The notes: generated by a model not told the origin, from the letters alone. Positions 1-9,294 are shown, counted from the first letter of the stretch. The stretch: 64,000 nt of DNA from Halomonas sp. H10-9-1 (GCF_040147005.1 NZ_JAMSHO010000001.1:3596001-3660000), one strand, 5' to 3'. A program made the numbers and translations.

Positions 1-581
1 TCGCCGCCACCCACCGTGACCTCCAGTCGCTGTCGAAGACCGGCGAATTTCGCCTCGACCTCTACTATCGCCTCAACGTGATGCAGATCGACCTGCCGCC
101 CCTGCGCGAGCGCGAGGAGGATGTGCTGCTGATCGCCGACGCCCTGCTGGAGAAGGCCTGCCGGCGCCATGAGCGCGAGGGGCTGCGCCTCTCCCGGGCC
201 GCACGCGACGAGATTCGCCACTACCCCTGGCCCGGCAATGTGCGTGAGCTGGAGAACGCCCTGGAGCGCGGCGTGATCCTCGCCGAGGGCCATCTGATCC
301 ACCCCGATGACCTGGGCCTCTCCGCGGCCGGCGGGGCCCCGGCGGTGGCCCGACGCCCTACCCCACCCCCGGAGGCACCCGCGGACGACAAGGAGGAGAG
401 CCCTCCCGAGGGTGACCTGTCCCTGGAGGACTACTTCCAGCACTTCGTGCTGGAGCATCAGGATCTCATGAGCGAGACCGAACTGGCCCAGAAGCTCGGC
501 ATCAGCCGCAAGTCGCTATGGGAACGCCGCCAGCGCCTCGGCATCCCCCGCAAGAAGAGCACGCGGCGCCGAGCAGAGTGA
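1..581 (+). CDS. cbrB: Sigma-54-dependent response regulator CbrB, C-terminal part (5' end outside the window)
   Basis: This is the last 192 or so codons of an NtrC-type enhancer-binding protein; the frame is open from base 3. It shows the end of the AAA+ domain (FRLDLYYRLNV, LPPLRERE, WPGNVRELENA), a proline-rich linker, and a C-terminal Fis-type helix-turn-helix containing ELAQKLGISRKSLWERRQRLG. That helix, together with the downstream CrcZ-like RNA and pcnB, points to CbrB, the regulator of the CbrAB carbon/nitrogen-balance system, rather than to NtrC itself. Known for the family: CbrB with RpoN activates the sRNA CrcZ to relieve catabolite repression. The receiver domain and the start lie upstream of the window. 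The identity rests on the HTH and on synteny. Confidence 0.85.
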   Translation, partial: AATHRDLQSLSKTGEFRLDLYYRLNVMQIDLPPLREREEDVLLIADALLEKACRRHEREGLRLSRAARDEIRHYPWPGNVRELENALERGVILAEGHLIHPDDLGLSAAGGAPAVARRPTPPPEAPADDKEESPPEGDLSLEDYFQHFVLEHQDLMSETELAQKLGISRKSLWERRQRLGIPRKKSTRRRAE

Positions 582-664
582 GCCGGCCGGTGTCCATGCG
601 ACCATAGCCCATGCGACCATGGTGCTAGACGCCTTTCCTCTCCCTCGACAGGCGCTGCAGGCGG

Positions 665-770
665 CGTTACCGCCCCCAACGGGCCTATTTGTTACCGTCC
701 CACACAGCCGCCCCCCATCCGGACGCCCTGCGGGTAACACTTCTCCTCGCAGGTATTGCCCTCCCGTTAC
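665..770. promoter_or_regulatory. Candidate CbrB upstream activating half-sites
   Basis: Between cbrB and the sigma-54 promoter there are four GTTAC/GTAAC half-sites: GTTAC at 666-670, TGTTAC at 690-695, GTAACA at 734-739 and GTTAC at 766-770. TGTTAC and GTAACA resemble the two arms reported for CbrB sites in Pseudomonas. Here they are 38 bp apart rather than about 14, so their pairing is uncertain. The location 45-175 bp upstream of the start site is right for an enhancer. The rest of 582-813 contains a short direct repeat (CATGCGACCAT at 596-606 and 613-623) and no gene. Confidence 0.4.
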
Positions 771-813
771 GCCGAAACAATAAGCTCATGTAATAAAAGG
801 ATTTAATCCTATG

Positions 814-829
814 TGGCACGCTGCCTGCT
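814..829 (+). promoter_or_regulatory. Sigma-54 promoter of the CrcZ-like RNA
   Basis: The sequence TGGCACG, four bases, CTGCT matches the RpoN -24/-12 consensus, with GG at 815-816 and GC at 827-828, exactly 12 bp apart. The predicted start is at about position 840. It follows cbrB, which encodes a sigma-54 activator, and precedes the A-rich non-coding RNA. Confidence 0.85.
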
Positions 830-839
830 ATCTTACAGG

Positions 840-1353
840 GTAAGAAAAACAAGTTCCGGCGTTACCCGCTGCGCACCACAACAACAACGCAAACAACGTA
901 GCCCGGGTGACACAGGTCCGCCGCCACAACAATAATTCTGGCGGGCCGCGCCAAGACGGCACCGAGTCTAACAACAACAGCATTGAGTGCCCGGCCCCTC
1001 GGTCCATAACAACAACAACAACAACAACAGCAACAATTCGAGGCACCGGAAGAGATAGGACGCGACGCGCCAGCCACGCCCATAACAAGAACAGCGGGCA
1101 AGCGAGGCGCACCCCCGGAAACAACACCAATACGCCGGGGGAAGGCAAATTCATTGCCGTCGTGGTTGGATTATTGTTTTGAATACGAGGCGGTCACCAC
1201 CAGGAGCGCCAACAAGGATAACAACACTGCTTGCCTGAACCACTCCTTGGTGACTGTGGTGCGTATTCAAGGCGATGTGCCATCACGAAGAAGAACCAGC
1301 AGCACGGACGCTGCATCGTTGCTTAGGGGGGAGGCCAGCGGCCTCCCCCTTTT
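840..1353 (+). ncRNA. crcZ: CrcZ-like Hfq/Crc-sequestering small RNA
   Basis: This is a roughly 514-nt non-coding transcript between cbrB and pcnB, bounded by a sigma-54 promoter and a strong terminator. It holds many AANAANAA-type A-rich motifs: near 842-849, 879-890, 928-936, 970-979, a run of CAA units around 1008-1032, 1083-1092, near 1119-1124, two near 1210-1225, and 1289-1297. In Pseudomonas such motifs in CrcZ bind Hfq with Crc and titrate them away from repressed mRNAs; position, promoter type and motif content all agree here. It is longer than the roughly 400-nt P. aeruginosa CrcZ. Short reading frames inside it use the low-complexity CAA repeats and have no ribosome binding sites, so I regard them as non-coding. 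Confidence 0.85.
1327..1353 (+). terminator. Rho-independent terminator of the CrcZ-like RNA
   Basis: A 10-bp perfect stem, GGGGGAGGCC (1327-1336) with GGCCTCCCCC (1340-1349), closes an AGC loop and is followed by TTTT. It sits about 115 bp before pcnB, so it separates the sRNA from pcnB. Confidence 0.9.
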
Positions 1354-1468
1354 ACGTGTGGCCGCCTGACAGGTCCCGGCGCTATGCAAGCCTACGGGGG
1401 TCCGCTACACTCAACGCTTTTACGCGCTTTCCAAGCGCCTTTTCCGCCTTGCGAGTCGATATCGCCGC

Positions 1469-2878
1469 ATGTTCAAAGGATTTACCCGTTTTCTGCAGAG
1501 CCCCGGCGAGAGCCTGAAGTCGCTGTTCGGCACCGAGGTCGCCGCTGGCGTGCCCGAGGTCCGCGTCATTCCCCGCCAGGAGCACCCGGTATCGCGCCAG
1601 CACTTCAGCGATGCCGCCCTCAAGGTCCTCTATCGACTCCACAACGCCGGTTTCGAGGCCTACCTGGTCGGTGGCTGCATCCGTGACTCTCTGCTGGGGC
1701 GCATGCCCAAGGACTTCGATGTGGCCACCGACGCCACGCCGGAGGAAGTGAAGGAGCTATTCCGCAACTCGCGAATCATCGGCCGCCGCTTCCGCATCGT
1801 CCACGTGCGCTTCGGCCGCGAGGTGATCGAGGTCACCACCTTCCGCGGCAAGCCCGGTGACGATCACGCCGACCATATCGCCCAGCAGTCCGACGACGGC
1901 CTACTGCTGCGTGACAACGTCTGGGGCAACATCCAGGAAGACGCCCTGCGCCGCGACTTCACCATCAACGCCCTCTATTACAACATCGCCGACTTCTCGA
2001 TCCACGACTTCGCCAATGGCGTTCGCGACATCGAGGCGCGCACCCTGCGGCTGATCGGCGACCCGGCGACCCGCTATCGCGAGGACCCGGTGCGCATGCT
2101 GCGTGCCGTGCGCTTTGCTGCCAAGCTCGACTTCCAGTTGGCCCCGTCCAGCGAGTACCCGATCCGCGAACTCGCCCCCCTGATGCTGCAGATTCCCCCG
2201 GCGCGCCTGTTCGACGAGGTGCTCAAGCTGTTCATGGCCGGTCACGGCGTCGAGACATTTCGCCTGCTGCGCCACTACGGCCTGTTCGAGATGCTCTTCC
2301 CCGAGGCCGCCGAGGCCATGGACGAGTTGCCCTGGGCCGAGCGCCTGGTCGAGGAGGCGCTGGCCAGCACCGACCGCCGCATCCAGGAGGAGCGCCCGGT
2401 GACCCCGGCCTTCCTGTTCGCCGCCATGCTGTGGGCGCCGGTGGTGCAGCGCCAGGCCGAGCAGGAGGCCGCTGGCCTCCCGCCGATCCCGGCCCTGCAG
2501 GCTGCCTCCCAGCAGGTGGTCTCACGCCAGCTCCAGCACGTGTCGATTCCCAAACGCTTCAGCCTGCCCATGCGCGACATCTGGGACCTCCAGCAGCGCC
2601 TGCCACTACGCCGCGGGCGGCGGGTGTTCCAGACCCGGGAGCATCCGCGCTTCCGCGCCGCCTATGACCTGCTGCTGCTGCGCGAAGCGGCCGGCGAACT
2701 CACCCCCGGACTCGGCGACTGGTGGACCGACTTCCAGAATGCCGGCGAGCATGAACAGGCCCGTCTGCTCGACAAGGCCGGCGCCAATCCCGCCGGCAGC
2801 GGCAAGCCCGGCCGCAAGAAGCGCCGCCGCCGGCGCAAGCCGCACCGCGACAACGGTGGCGGCAGCCCCGAGGCATGA
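1469..2878 (+). CDS. pcnB: Poly(A) polymerase I
   Basis: 469 aa. It adds 3' poly(A) tails to RNAs, which marks them for decay by PNPase and other exonucleases. The class II nucleotidyltransferase head shows the GG and RD signature (residues 68-73) and the catalytic carboxylates of DFD (82-84), followed by the RNA- and ATP-binding helical region and a very basic tail rich in K and R (about 440-460). The start ATG lies shortly after the sRNA terminator. The next gene, folK, overlaps its stop by 4 nt (ATGA), so the two are translationally coupled. A cbrB-sRNA-pcnB-folK-pan order is typical of Pseudomonas relatives. Confidence 0.95.
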   Translation: MFKGFTRFLQSPGESLKSLFGTEVAAGVPEVRVIPRQEHPVSRQHFSDAALKVLYRLHNAGFEAYLVGGCIRDSLLGRMPKDFDVATDATPEEVKELFRNSRIIGRRFRIVHVRFGREVIEVTTFRGKPGDDHADHIAQQSDDGLLLRDNVWGNIQEDALRRDFTINALYYNIADFSIHDFANGVRDIEARTLRLIGDPATRYREDPVRMLRAVRFAAKLDFQLAPSSEYPIRELAPLMLQIPPARLFDEVLKLFMAGHGVETFRLLRHYGLFEMLFPEAAEAMDELPWAERLVEEALASTDRRIQEERPVTPAFLFAAMLWAPVVQRQAEQEAAGLPPIPALQAASQQVVSRQLQHVSIPKRFSLPMRDIWDLQQRLPLRRGRRVFQTREHPRFRAAYDLLLLREAAGELTPGLGDWWTDFQNAGEHEQARLLDKAGANPAGSGKPGRKKRRRRRKPHRDNGGGSPEA

Positions 2879-3387
2879 GCATGCACCGCGCCTGGGTCGG
2901 CCTGGGCAGCAATCTCGAGGATCCCGAGACGCAGGTCGCCCGAGCCCTCGACGCCCTCGACCGACTGCCGCTGACGCGGCGCCTCGCCGCCTCCAAGTTG
3001 TATGCCAGCCGCCCTGTCGGCCCCAGGGACCAGCCCGACTTCATCAATGCCGTGGCCTGCCTGGAGACCCGCCTCTCGCCGCTGGCGCTGCTCGACCAGT
3101 TGCAGGCCCTGGAACAGCGCCACCGCCGCGTTCGGGCGCGCCGCTGGGGGCCCCGCACCCTCGACCTGGATCTGCTACTGTTTGATGACAGCACTCTGCA
3201 CCTGCCGCGGCTGACGGTGCCACATCCGGAGATGACCCGGCGCGCCTTCGTGCTGGTACCACTACTGGCAGTGGATCCGCGGATGCGGCTGCCCGATGGC
3301 CGGCGGCTGGCCGACCTGGACGCCGCGCATGCCGACGCAGCGACACTGCGAGTGTTACCCATCGACACAACGCGGCCATTCAGGTAA
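2875..3387 (+). CDS. folK: 2-amino-4-hydroxy-6-hydroxymethyldihydropteridine pyrophosphokinase
   Basis: 170 aa, normal for HPPK. It transfers pyrophosphate from ATP to 6-hydroxymethyl-dihydropterin, the step before dihydropteroate synthase (folP, also in this window at 19.1-19.9 kb). Visible family signatures are GLGSNL at residues 9-14, RWGPRTLDLDLLLFDD (the Mg/ATP aspartates) and the VPHPEM motif. Start ATG 2875 overlaps the pcnB stop; an ATG two codons later (2881) is also possible. It heads the folate/pantothenate part of the operon. Confidence 0.95.
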   Translation: MSMHRAWVGLGSNLEDPETQVARALDALDRLPLTRRLAASKLYASRPVGPRDQPDFINAVACLETRLSPLALLDQLQALEQRHRRVRARRWGPRTLDLDLLLFDDSTLHLPRLTVPHPEMTRRAFVLVPLLAVDPRMRLPDGRRLADLDAAHADAATLRVLPIDTTRPFR

Positions 3388-3453
3388 CAATCGTGGGTTA
3401 CACGGGCCGGCAACCCGCGCCGCGACCCGACGTCACAAATGAGAGAGCACGCC

Positions 3454-4245
3454 ATGAAACCCATCACCCTGAGCACGCTGCAGGCCTACAAGCGCGCCGG
3501 TGACACCTTCAGCTCCCTGACCGCCTACGACGCCTCCTTCGCCAGGGCCGCCAGCGATGCCGGCATCGAGGTGCTACTCGTGGGCGACTCCCTGGGCATG
3601 GTCCTGCAAGGCCACGCCAGCACCCTGCCAGTCACCCTGGAGGAGATCTGCTACCACACCCGCTGCGTGGCACGAGGCAAGGGCGCCAGCCTGCTGATGG
3701 TCGACCTGCCCTTCATGGGCAATCCCAGTACCGAACGCCTGCTGGAGAACGCCGGCGAGCTGATGCGTGCCGGGGCCGAGCTGGTCAAGGTGGAGGGCGA
3801 GGCGTGGATGGCCGACGGCATCCGTGAGCTGACTCGCCGCGGCGTGCCGGTGTGCGCTCACCTGGGCCTGACGCCGCAGACCGTCTACCAGTTGGGCGGC
3901 TACAAGATACAGGGACGCGATGCCGATCACGCCAGCCGGATCCTCGAGGACGCCCGCACCCTGGTCGAGGCCGGCGCCTCGGTGATCCTGCTCGAGTGCG
4001 TGCCAGCGAGCCTGGGTCGCGCCGTCAGCGAGGCCCTCGACGTGCCGGTGATCGGCATCGGGGCCGGACCCGGCACCGACGGCCAGATCCTCGTCATGCA
4101 CGACATACTCGACGTCACCCCAGGGCGCAAGCCGCGCTTCGTCAAGAACTTCATGGCCGAGGCCGAGAGCATCCAGGGCGCCTTCCGTCGCTACCATGAG
4201 GACGTCAAGGCACGGCGCTTCCCCGCCGAGGAGCACTGCTTCTAA
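3454..4245 (+). CDS. panB: 3-methyl-2-oxobutanoate hydroxymethyltransferase (ketopantoate hydroxymethyltransferase)
   Basis: 263 aa from this start. It uses 5,10-methylene-THF to convert alpha-ketoisovalerate to ketopantoate, the first step of pantothenate and CoA synthesis. The frame shows the GDSLGM metal-binding loop (residues 44-49), a conserved lysine in ELVKVEGE and the catalytic glutamate in LLECVP. An upstream in-frame ATG at 3439 exists, but GAGAG at 3441-3445 is well placed as the ribosome binding site for 3454, and family proteins start close to KPITLS. panC and panD follow on the same strand. Confidence 0.95.
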   Translation: MKPITLSTLQAYKRAGDTFSSLTAYDASFARAASDAGIEVLLVGDSLGMVLQGHASTLPVTLEEICYHTRCVARGKGASLLMVDLPFMGNPSTERLLENAGELMRAGAELVKVEGEAWMADGIRELTRRGVPVCAHLGLTPQTVYQLGGYKIQGRDADHASRILEDARTLVEAGASVILLECVPASLGRAVSEALDVPVIGIGAGPGTDGQILVMHDILDVTPGRKPRFVKNFMAEAESIQGAFRRYHEDVKARRFPAEEHCF

Positions 4246-4338
4246 CTGCGATTGCTGACTGCGTGCTTGAACTGCATGTTTTTCGCTATGGAGCTCTTAA
4301 GCACGGTGTTAAATACCGCCTCTAGCCGGAACGTTGCC

Positions 4339-5187
4339 ATGCGAACCCTGAGAGAGATATCCGCCCTGCGCGAGGCGCTGGGCGACGCCCGTCGCCGCGG
4401 CGAGCGCATCGCCCTGGTGCCCACCATGGGCAACCTCCACGATGGCCACCTGGCCCTGGTCGCCGCCGCCCGCGAGCGAGCCGAGGTAGTGATCGCCACC
4501 ATCTTCGTCAACCCGCTGCAGTTCGGCGCAGGCGAGGACCTCGACGCCTACCCGCGCACCCTGCAGGCGGACCAGGCACGCCTCGAGACGGCCGGCTGCG
4601 ACCTGCTGTTCGCCCCCGACGCCGCCACTGTGTATCCCCGTGGCCTCGCGGCTCAGACCCGCATCGTGGTTCCCGAGGTCACCGAGGGGCTATGCGGTGC
4701 CTCGCGCCCCGGCCACTTCGATGGCGTCTCCACGGTGGTCGGCATGCTCTTCAATCTGGTGCAACCCGACCTCGCCTGCTTCGGCGAGAAGGACTACCAG
4801 CAGCTGGCGGTGATCCGGCGCATGGTCGCCGACCTGCACTTCCCCATCGAGATCGTCGGCGTGCCCATCGTGCGCGCCGAGGATGGCCTGGCCCTCTCCT
4901 CGCGCAACGGCTACCTGAACCCCGAGCAGCGTGCCATCGCCCCGCGCCTCTACGCCACCCTAGGCGAGCTGCGCGAGGGCCTGGAGTCCGGTGGCGCCCC
5001 GTCCGCGCTCCTCGAGCACGGCCGGACACGCCTGAAGGAGGCCGGCTTCGAGCCCGACTACCTCGAGCTACGCGCTGCCGACCTCGGGCCTGTCACCGCC
5101 GCCACCCGCGAGGCGGCACTGCTCGCCGCCGCCCGGCTGGGCACCACCCGACTGATCGACAACCTGACCCTGACCCTGCCCCGTTGA
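4339..5187 (+). CDS. panC: Pantothenate synthetase (pantoate--beta-alanine ligase)
   Basis: 282 aa. It condenses pantoate with beta-alanine using ATP; the beta-alanine comes from PanD, encoded next. The signature [12 protein letters not shown] (residues 27-38, with the nucleotide-binding HxGH histidines 34 and 37) and LSSRNGYL are present. The frame is open further upstream to 4252, but homology begins at MRTLREI, so ATG 4339 is chosen; the 93-bp gap after panB (4246-4338) contains no other gene. Length is normal for the family. Confidence 0.93.
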   Translation: MRTLREISALREALGDARRRGERIALVPTMGNLHDGHLALVAAARERAEVVIATIFVNPLQFGAGEDLDAYPRTLQADQARLETAGCDLLFAPDAATVYPRGLAAQTRIVVPEVTEGLCGASRPGHFDGVSTVVGMLFNLVQPDLACFGEKDYQQLAVIRRMVADLHFPIEIVGVPIVRAEDGLALSSRNGYLNPEQRAIAPRLYATLGELREGLESGGAPSALLEHGRTRLKEAGFEPDYLELRAADLGPVTAATREAALLAAARLGTTRLIDNLTLTLPR

Positions 5188-5214
5188 GGCAGCCCCCTGG
5201 AGGACCCTATTTCC

Positions 5215-5595
5215 ATGTACACCATCATGCTCAAGGCCAAGCTGCACATGGCCCGCGTCACCCATGCCGTGCTCAACTACGAGGGCTCCTGCGCCATCGA
5301 CGGCGAGCTGCTCGACATGGCCGGCATCCGCGAGAACGAGCAGATCCAGATCTATAACGTCGAGAATGGCCAGCGCTTCACCACCTACGCCATCCGTGCC
5401 GAAGAGGGCTCGAAGGTGATCTCGGTGAACGGTGCCGCCGCCCACCTGGCCAGCGAAGGCCAGCGAGTGATCATCTGCAGCTACGCCCACTACGGCGATG
5501 CCGAGCTCGAGACCCACCAGCCCGCCCTGGTCTACCTCCAGGAAGGCAACCACGTCAGCCACACCAGCCGCGCCATCCCCGTCCAGATGGCCTGA
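5215..5595 (+). CDS. panD: Aspartate 1-decarboxylase
   Basis: 126 aa. It converts L-aspartate to beta-alanine. It is made as a proenzyme that cleaves itself between Gly24 and Ser25 (EGSCAID), turning Ser25 into the catalytic pyruvoyl group; that site, Lys9, the HMARVTHA segment and NGAAAH are all intact. It lies 27 bp after panC with GGAGGA upstream of the start. It completes panBCD in one operon. An inverted repeat follows at 5602-5638. Confidence 0.96.
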   Translation: MYTIMLKAKLHMARVTHAVLNYEGSCAIDGELLDMAGIRENEQIQIYNVENGQRFTTYAIRAEEGSKVISVNGAAAHLASEGQRVIICSYAHYGDAELETHQPALVYLQEGNHVSHTSRAIPVQMA

Positions 5596-5601
5596 ACCCG
5601 A

Positions 5602-5638
5602 GGGTGCTAATCGGGCAATGCCTGCTCGGTTAGCACCC
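5602..5638 (+). other. Inverted repeat after panD
   Basis: GGGTGCTAA (5602-5610) and TTAGCACCC (5630-5638) pair perfectly around a 19-nt loop. No T-tract follows, so it may be a processing or stability hairpin or a Rho-assisted stop rather than a classical terminator. Confidence 0.5.
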
Positions 5639-5688
5639 GCCTCCTGCCCGGGACGCTCGCCTACCACCAAATTACCGCCACGCAAACA

Positions 5689-5718
5689 TTGCGGCACCGC
5701 ACAAGACTCCCCTATGCT
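5689..5718 (+). promoter_or_regulatory. Candidate sigma-70 promoter for the acetyl-CoA acetyltransferase
   Basis: TTGCGG (5689-5694), an 18-bp spacer and TATGCT (5713-5718) lie about 70 bp upstream of the thiolase start, after the panD hairpin. Confidence 0.45.
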
Positions 5719-5789
5719 GAATAGACCGGTCGTGTCCGGCTGTCGCGACAAGGCCGTAAGCCCGTCTTTCCAGCAAGGAGAGTGCTCAC

Positions 5790-6965
5790 ATGCAAGAAGT
5801 GGTTATCGTTGCCGCTCGCCGTACCGCCGTTGGTTCCTTCGGAGGCTCCCTGGCCAGCATCCCCGCCAGCGACCTGGGTGCCATGGTCATCAAGGACATC
5901 CTGGCTTCCACCGGCGTGGCCGGTGACCAGGTGGACGAGGTGCTGCTCGGCCAGGTACTCACCGCCGGGGTCGGCCAGAACCCTGCCCGCCAGGCGGCCA
6001 TCAAGGCCGGCCTGCCCGAGACCGTGCCGGCCATGACCATCAACAAGGTCTGTGGCTCCGGTCTCAAGGCCCTGCACCTGGCCACCCAGGCGATCCGCTG
6101 CGGCGACGCCGAGCTGATCATCGCCGGCGGCCAGGAGAACATGTCTGCCTCACCCCACGTGCTGCCCAACTCACGCAACGGCCAGCGCATGGGCGACTGG
6201 AAGGCAGTGGACAGCATGGTCCACGACGGCCTGTGGGACGCCTTCAACAACTACCACATGGGTATCACCGCCGAGAACCTGGCCGAGAAGTACGGCATCA
6301 CCCGCGAGCAGATGGACGAGTTCGCCGCCGGCTCCCAGCAGAAGGCCGCCGCCGCCATCAGCGCGGGCAAGTTCAAGGGGCAGATCGTCCCGGTCGAGAT
6401 TCCCCAGCGCAAGGGCGACCCGGTGATCTTCGACACCGATGAGGGCCCGCGCAACGTGACCGCCGAGAAGCTCGCCGGCATGCGCCCGGCGTTCAAGAAG
6501 GATGGCACCATCACCGCCGGCAACGCCTCCTCCATCAACGATGGCGCCGCCGTGGTCATGCTCTGCTCCGCCGAGAAGGCCAAGGCGCTGGGCCTCGAGC
6601 CGCTAGCGCGCATCACGGCCTACGCCAACGCCGGCGTCGACCCGACGATCATGGGCATCGGCCCGGCCCCGGCGACCCGTCGCTGCCTGGAGAAGGCCGG
6701 CTGGAGCCTGGACGACCTGGACCTGGTCGAGGCCAACGAGGCCTTCGCCGCCCAGGCGCTCTCCGTCAACAAGGAGCTGGGCTGGGATGCCAGCAAGATC
6801 AACGTCAACGGCGGTGCCATCGCCATCGGTCACCCCATCGGTGCCTCCGGCTGCCGCATCCTGGTGACGCTGGTCCACGAGATGATCGCCCGCGACGCCA
6901 AGAAGGGCCTGGCGACCCTGTGCATCGGCGGCGGCCAGGGCGTGGCACTCGCCATCGAACGGTAA
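5790..6965 (+). CDS. phaA: Acetyl-CoA C-acetyltransferase (beta-ketothiolase)
   Basis: 391 aa, the exact length of PhaA/AtoB biosynthetic thiolases. It condenses two acetyl-CoA to acetoacetyl-CoA (or the reverse). The catalytic triad is visible: Cys88 in NKVCGSG, His348 in GHPIGASG and Cys378 in CIGGGQG, plus NEAFAAQ. A good ribosome binding site (AAGGAG) precedes ATG 5790. In halomonads this enzyme can feed polyhydroxybutyrate synthesis, but no phaB or phaC is in the window, so phaA versus atoB is an inference. It has its own candidate promoter and terminator. Confidence 0.9.
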   Translation: MQEVVIVAARRTAVGSFGGSLASIPASDLGAMVIKDILASTGVAGDQVDEVLLGQVLTAGVGQNPARQAAIKAGLPETVPAMTINKVCGSGLKALHLATQAIRCGDAELIIAGGQENMSASPHVLPNSRNGQRMGDWKAVDSMVHDGLWDAFNNYHMGITAENLAEKYGITREQMDEFAAGSQQKAAAAISAGKFKGQIVPVEIPQRKGDPVIFDTDEGPRNVTAEKLAGMRPAFKKDGTITAGNASSINDGAAVVMLCSAEKAKALGLEPLARITAYANAGVDPTIMGIGPAPATRRCLEKAGWSLDDLDLVEANEAFAAQALSVNKELGWDASKINVNGGAIAIGHPIGASGCRILVTLVHEMIARDAKKGLATLCIGGGQGVALAIER

Positions 6966-6978
6966 CGCGCTGCGCGCG

Positions 6979-7030
6979 AGCTGTAAGCTGTAAGCTGTAA
7001 GCTGTAAGCTGTAAGCTGTAAGCTGTAAGC
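6979..7030 (+). repeat. Heptamer tandem repeat (AGCTGTA, 7 copies)
   Basis: Seven perfect consecutive copies of AGCTGTA run from 6979 to 7027, plus a partial AGC, between the thiolase stop and its terminator. A 12-nt inverted match, GCTTACAGCTTA, lies at 7135-7146 beyond both terminators. Confidence 0.95.
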
Positions 7031-7040
7031 ACAATGAAAT

Positions 7041-7076
7041 AAGCCCTTGCGGACGAGTTCCACAAGGGCTTTTCTT
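7041..7076 (+). terminator. Terminator of the thiolase gene
   Basis: AAGCCCTTG (7041-7049) pairs with CAAGGGCTT (7063-7071) and is followed by TTCTTT. Confidence 0.85.
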
Positions 7077-7095
7077 TCGTTTGCTACCCCATTGA

Positions 7096-7128
7096 AAAAC
7101 CCTCCACGGTTGGACCATGGAGGGTTTT
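7096..7128 (-). terminator. Bidirectional terminator, mainly for pnp
   Basis: AAAACCCTCCA (7096-7106) and TGGAGGGTTTT (7118-7128) form a stem flanked by A-runs and T-runs on both sides. It lies just downstream of the pnp stop on the - strand and could also back up the thiolase terminator on the + strand. Confidence 0.85.
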
Positions 7129-7158
7129 CTTACGGCTTACAGCTTAAGGCTTCAAGCT

Positions 7159-9294
7159 TTATAGCTCGGGCTCGGCGACCGCTTCGGCCTCGAACGCCGC
7201 CTTCTCCTCCGGAGTGATCTCCTTGATGGTGAGCTTCACCCGGTTGCGGTTGTCGATATCGAGCACCTTGACGATGGGCTCATCGCCCTCGTTGAGGAAG
7301 TCGCGCACGTCGTTGACCCGTTCCGGCACGATCTGGGAGATATGCACCAGCCCGTCGGTACCCGGCATGATGTTGACGAAGGCGCCGAAGTCGGCGATGC
7401 GCACCACCTTGCCGCGGTAGAGCTTGCCGATCTCGGGCTCGGCGGTGATCGCCAGCACGGTGTCGATGGCCGCCTTGGCCGCCGACTTGTCCTCGGCGTA
7501 GATGCGCACGGTGCCGTCGTCGTCCAGGTCGATGGAGGCGCCGGTGTCCTCGCAGATCTTGCGGATGGTGGCGCCGCCCTTGCCGATGACATCGCGGATC
7601 TTGTCCGGGGCGATCTTGATGGTCGCCATGGCGGGGGCGTTCTCGGAGACCTCGGCGCGGCTCTGGGCGATCACCGCATTCATCTGCTCGAGGATCTGCT
7701 GGCGGGCGTCGTAGGCCTGCTGCAACGCCTGCTCCATGATCTCCTCGTTGATGCCCTCGATCTTGATGTCCATCTGCAGGGCGGTGACACCCTCGGTGCT
7801 GCCGGCCACCTTGAAGTCCATGTCGCCGAGGTGATCCTCGTCGCCGAGGATATCGGTGAGCACGGCGAAGCCGTCGGCATCCTTGACCAGGCCCATGGCG
7901 ATGCCCGCCACCGGGGCCTTCATCGGCACGCCGGCATCCATCAGGGCCAGCGAGGAGCCACACACGGACGCCATGGAGCTGGAGCCGTTGGACTCGGTGA
8001 TCTCGGAGACCACGCGGATGGTGTAGGGGAAGTCCGCCTCGTCGGGCAGCATCGCCTGCACACCGCGACGTGCCAGGCGTCCGTGACCGATCTCGCGACG
8101 CTTGGGCCCGCCCATGAAGCCGGCCTCGCCCACGCTGTAGGGAGGAAAGTTGTAGTGCAGCAGGAAGCGATCCTTGCGCTCGCCCTCCAGCGACTCGATC
8201 AGCTGGGAGTCGCGCAGGGTGCCCAGGGTCGCCACCACGATGGCCTGGGTCTCGCCGCGGGTGAAGATCGCCGAACCGTGGGTCTTGGGCAGGCTGCCAA
8301 CCTCGATATCCAGCGGGCGCACGGTCTTGTGGTCGCGGCCGTCGATGCGCGGCTCACCCTTGACCACGCGCGCACGCACCACACGCTTCTCCAGGCCCGA
8401 GAAGGCGCCCTTCACCTCATCGCTGTCGAACTTGCCCTCGCCCTCGCCGGCGAGCTGCTCGACCGCCTCGGCCTTGAGGGCGGAGAGGGCGTCCTGGCGC
8501 TGCATCTTGTCGGTGATGCGATAGGCCTCGCCCACGCGGGCCTCAAAAGCCTCGGCCACGGCGGCCTTGAGCGCGGCATTCTCCGCCGGCGGCTGCCAGC
8601 CCCACTTCGGCTTGCCCGCCTCGGCGACCAGCTCGTTGATCGCCTGGATCGCGACCTGCATCTCCATATGGCCGTAGAGCACCGCGCCGAGCATCTCGTC
8701 CTCGAGCAGCTCATCAGCCTCGGACTCCACCATCAGCACCGCCTTCTCGGTACCGGCAACGACCATATCAAGCTCGGAGGTGGCGAGCTCCTCGACAGTG
8801 GGGTTGAGGAAGTAGCCCTTCTCTTCGTCGAAGCCGACGCGGGCCGCCCCGATGGGACCGTTGAAGGGTACGCCGGAGATGGCCAGGGCCGCAGAGGTAC
8901 CCAGCAGCGCCGCGATATCCGGGTCATGGTTGCGGTCGGTAGAGAGCACGGTACAGACGACCTGCACCTCGTTCATGAAGCCCTTGGGGAAGAGCGGGCG
9001 GATCGGGCGGTCGATCAGCCGCGAGGTCAGGGTCTCCTTCTCGGTGGGACGCCCCTCGCGCTTGAAGAAGCCGCCGGGAATCTTGCCGACCGCGTAGGTC
9101 TTCTCCTGATAGTGGACGGAGAGCGGGAAGAACGGCTGGGCCGGATTGGCCTCCTTCCTGGCAACCACGGTGCACAGCACCACGGTATCGTCCATGGTGA
9201 CCATCACGGCACCGGTGGCCTGGCGGGCGATACGCCCGGTTTCCAGGGTGACGGTGCTGCGACCGTACTGAAATGTCTTCTTGACCGGATTCAC
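7159..9294 (-). CDS. pnp: Polyribonucleotide nucleotidyltransferase (PNPase)
   Basis: 711 aa. It is a 3'-5' phosphorolytic exoribonuclease and degradosome partner. It carries two RNase PH domains joined by a helical domain, then a KH domain ([15 protein letters not shown]) and an S1 domain ([17 protein letters not shown]). The frame is open to 9351, but the best start is the GTG at 9294: the encoded product begins [11 protein letters not shown] like its homologues, and AAGGAA (9301-9306) sits 6 nt upstream. It is the last gene of the super-operon. In E. coli PNPase represses its own mRNA through its leader, and the structured rpsO-pnp spacer here would allow the same. Confidence 0.95.
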   Translation of the reverse strand: MNPVKKTFQYGRSTVTLETGRIARQATGAVMVTMDDTVVLCTVVARKEANPAQPFFPLSVHYQEKTYAVGKIPGGFFKREGRPTEKETLTSRLIDRPIRPLFPKGFMNEVQVVCTVLSTDRNHDPDIAALLGTSAALAISGVPFNGPIGAARVGFDEEKGYFLNPTVEELATSELDMVVAGTEKAVLMVESEADELLEDEMLGAVLYGHMEMQVAIQAINELVAEAGKPKWGWQPPAENAALKAAVAEAFEARVGEAYRITDKMQRQDALSALKAEAVEQLAGEGEGKFDSDEVKGAFSGLEKRVVRARVVKGEPRIDGRDHKTVRPLDIEVGSLPKTHGSAIFTRGETQAIVVATLGTLRDSQLIESLEGERKDRFLLHYNFPPYSVGEAGFMGGPKRREIGHGRLARRGVQAMLPDEADFPYTIRVVSEITESNGSSSMASVCGSSLALMDAGVPMKAPVAGIAMGLVKDADGFAVLTDILGDEDHLGDMDFKVAGSTEGVTALQMDIKIEGINEEIMEQALQQAYDARQQILEQMNAVIAQSRAEVSENAPAMATIKIAPDKIRDVIGKGGATIRKICEDTGASIDLDDDGTVRIYAEDKSAAKAAIDTVLAITAEPEIGKLYRGKVVRIADFGAFVNIMPGTDGLVHISQIVPERVNDVRDFLNEGDEPIVKVLDIDNRNRVKLTIKEITPEEKAAFEAEAVAEPEL

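Noticed and set aside
828..1369. Several 70-110 aa open frames inside the CrcZ-like interval
   Set aside because: They translate CAA/TTG microsatellite sequence on both strands, have no ribosome binding sites, and lie between a sigma-54 promoter and a terminator typical of an sRNA.
5602..5638. panD hairpin as an intrinsic terminator
   Set aside because: The stem is perfect but the loop is 19 nt and no T-run follows, so it was left as an inverted repeat.
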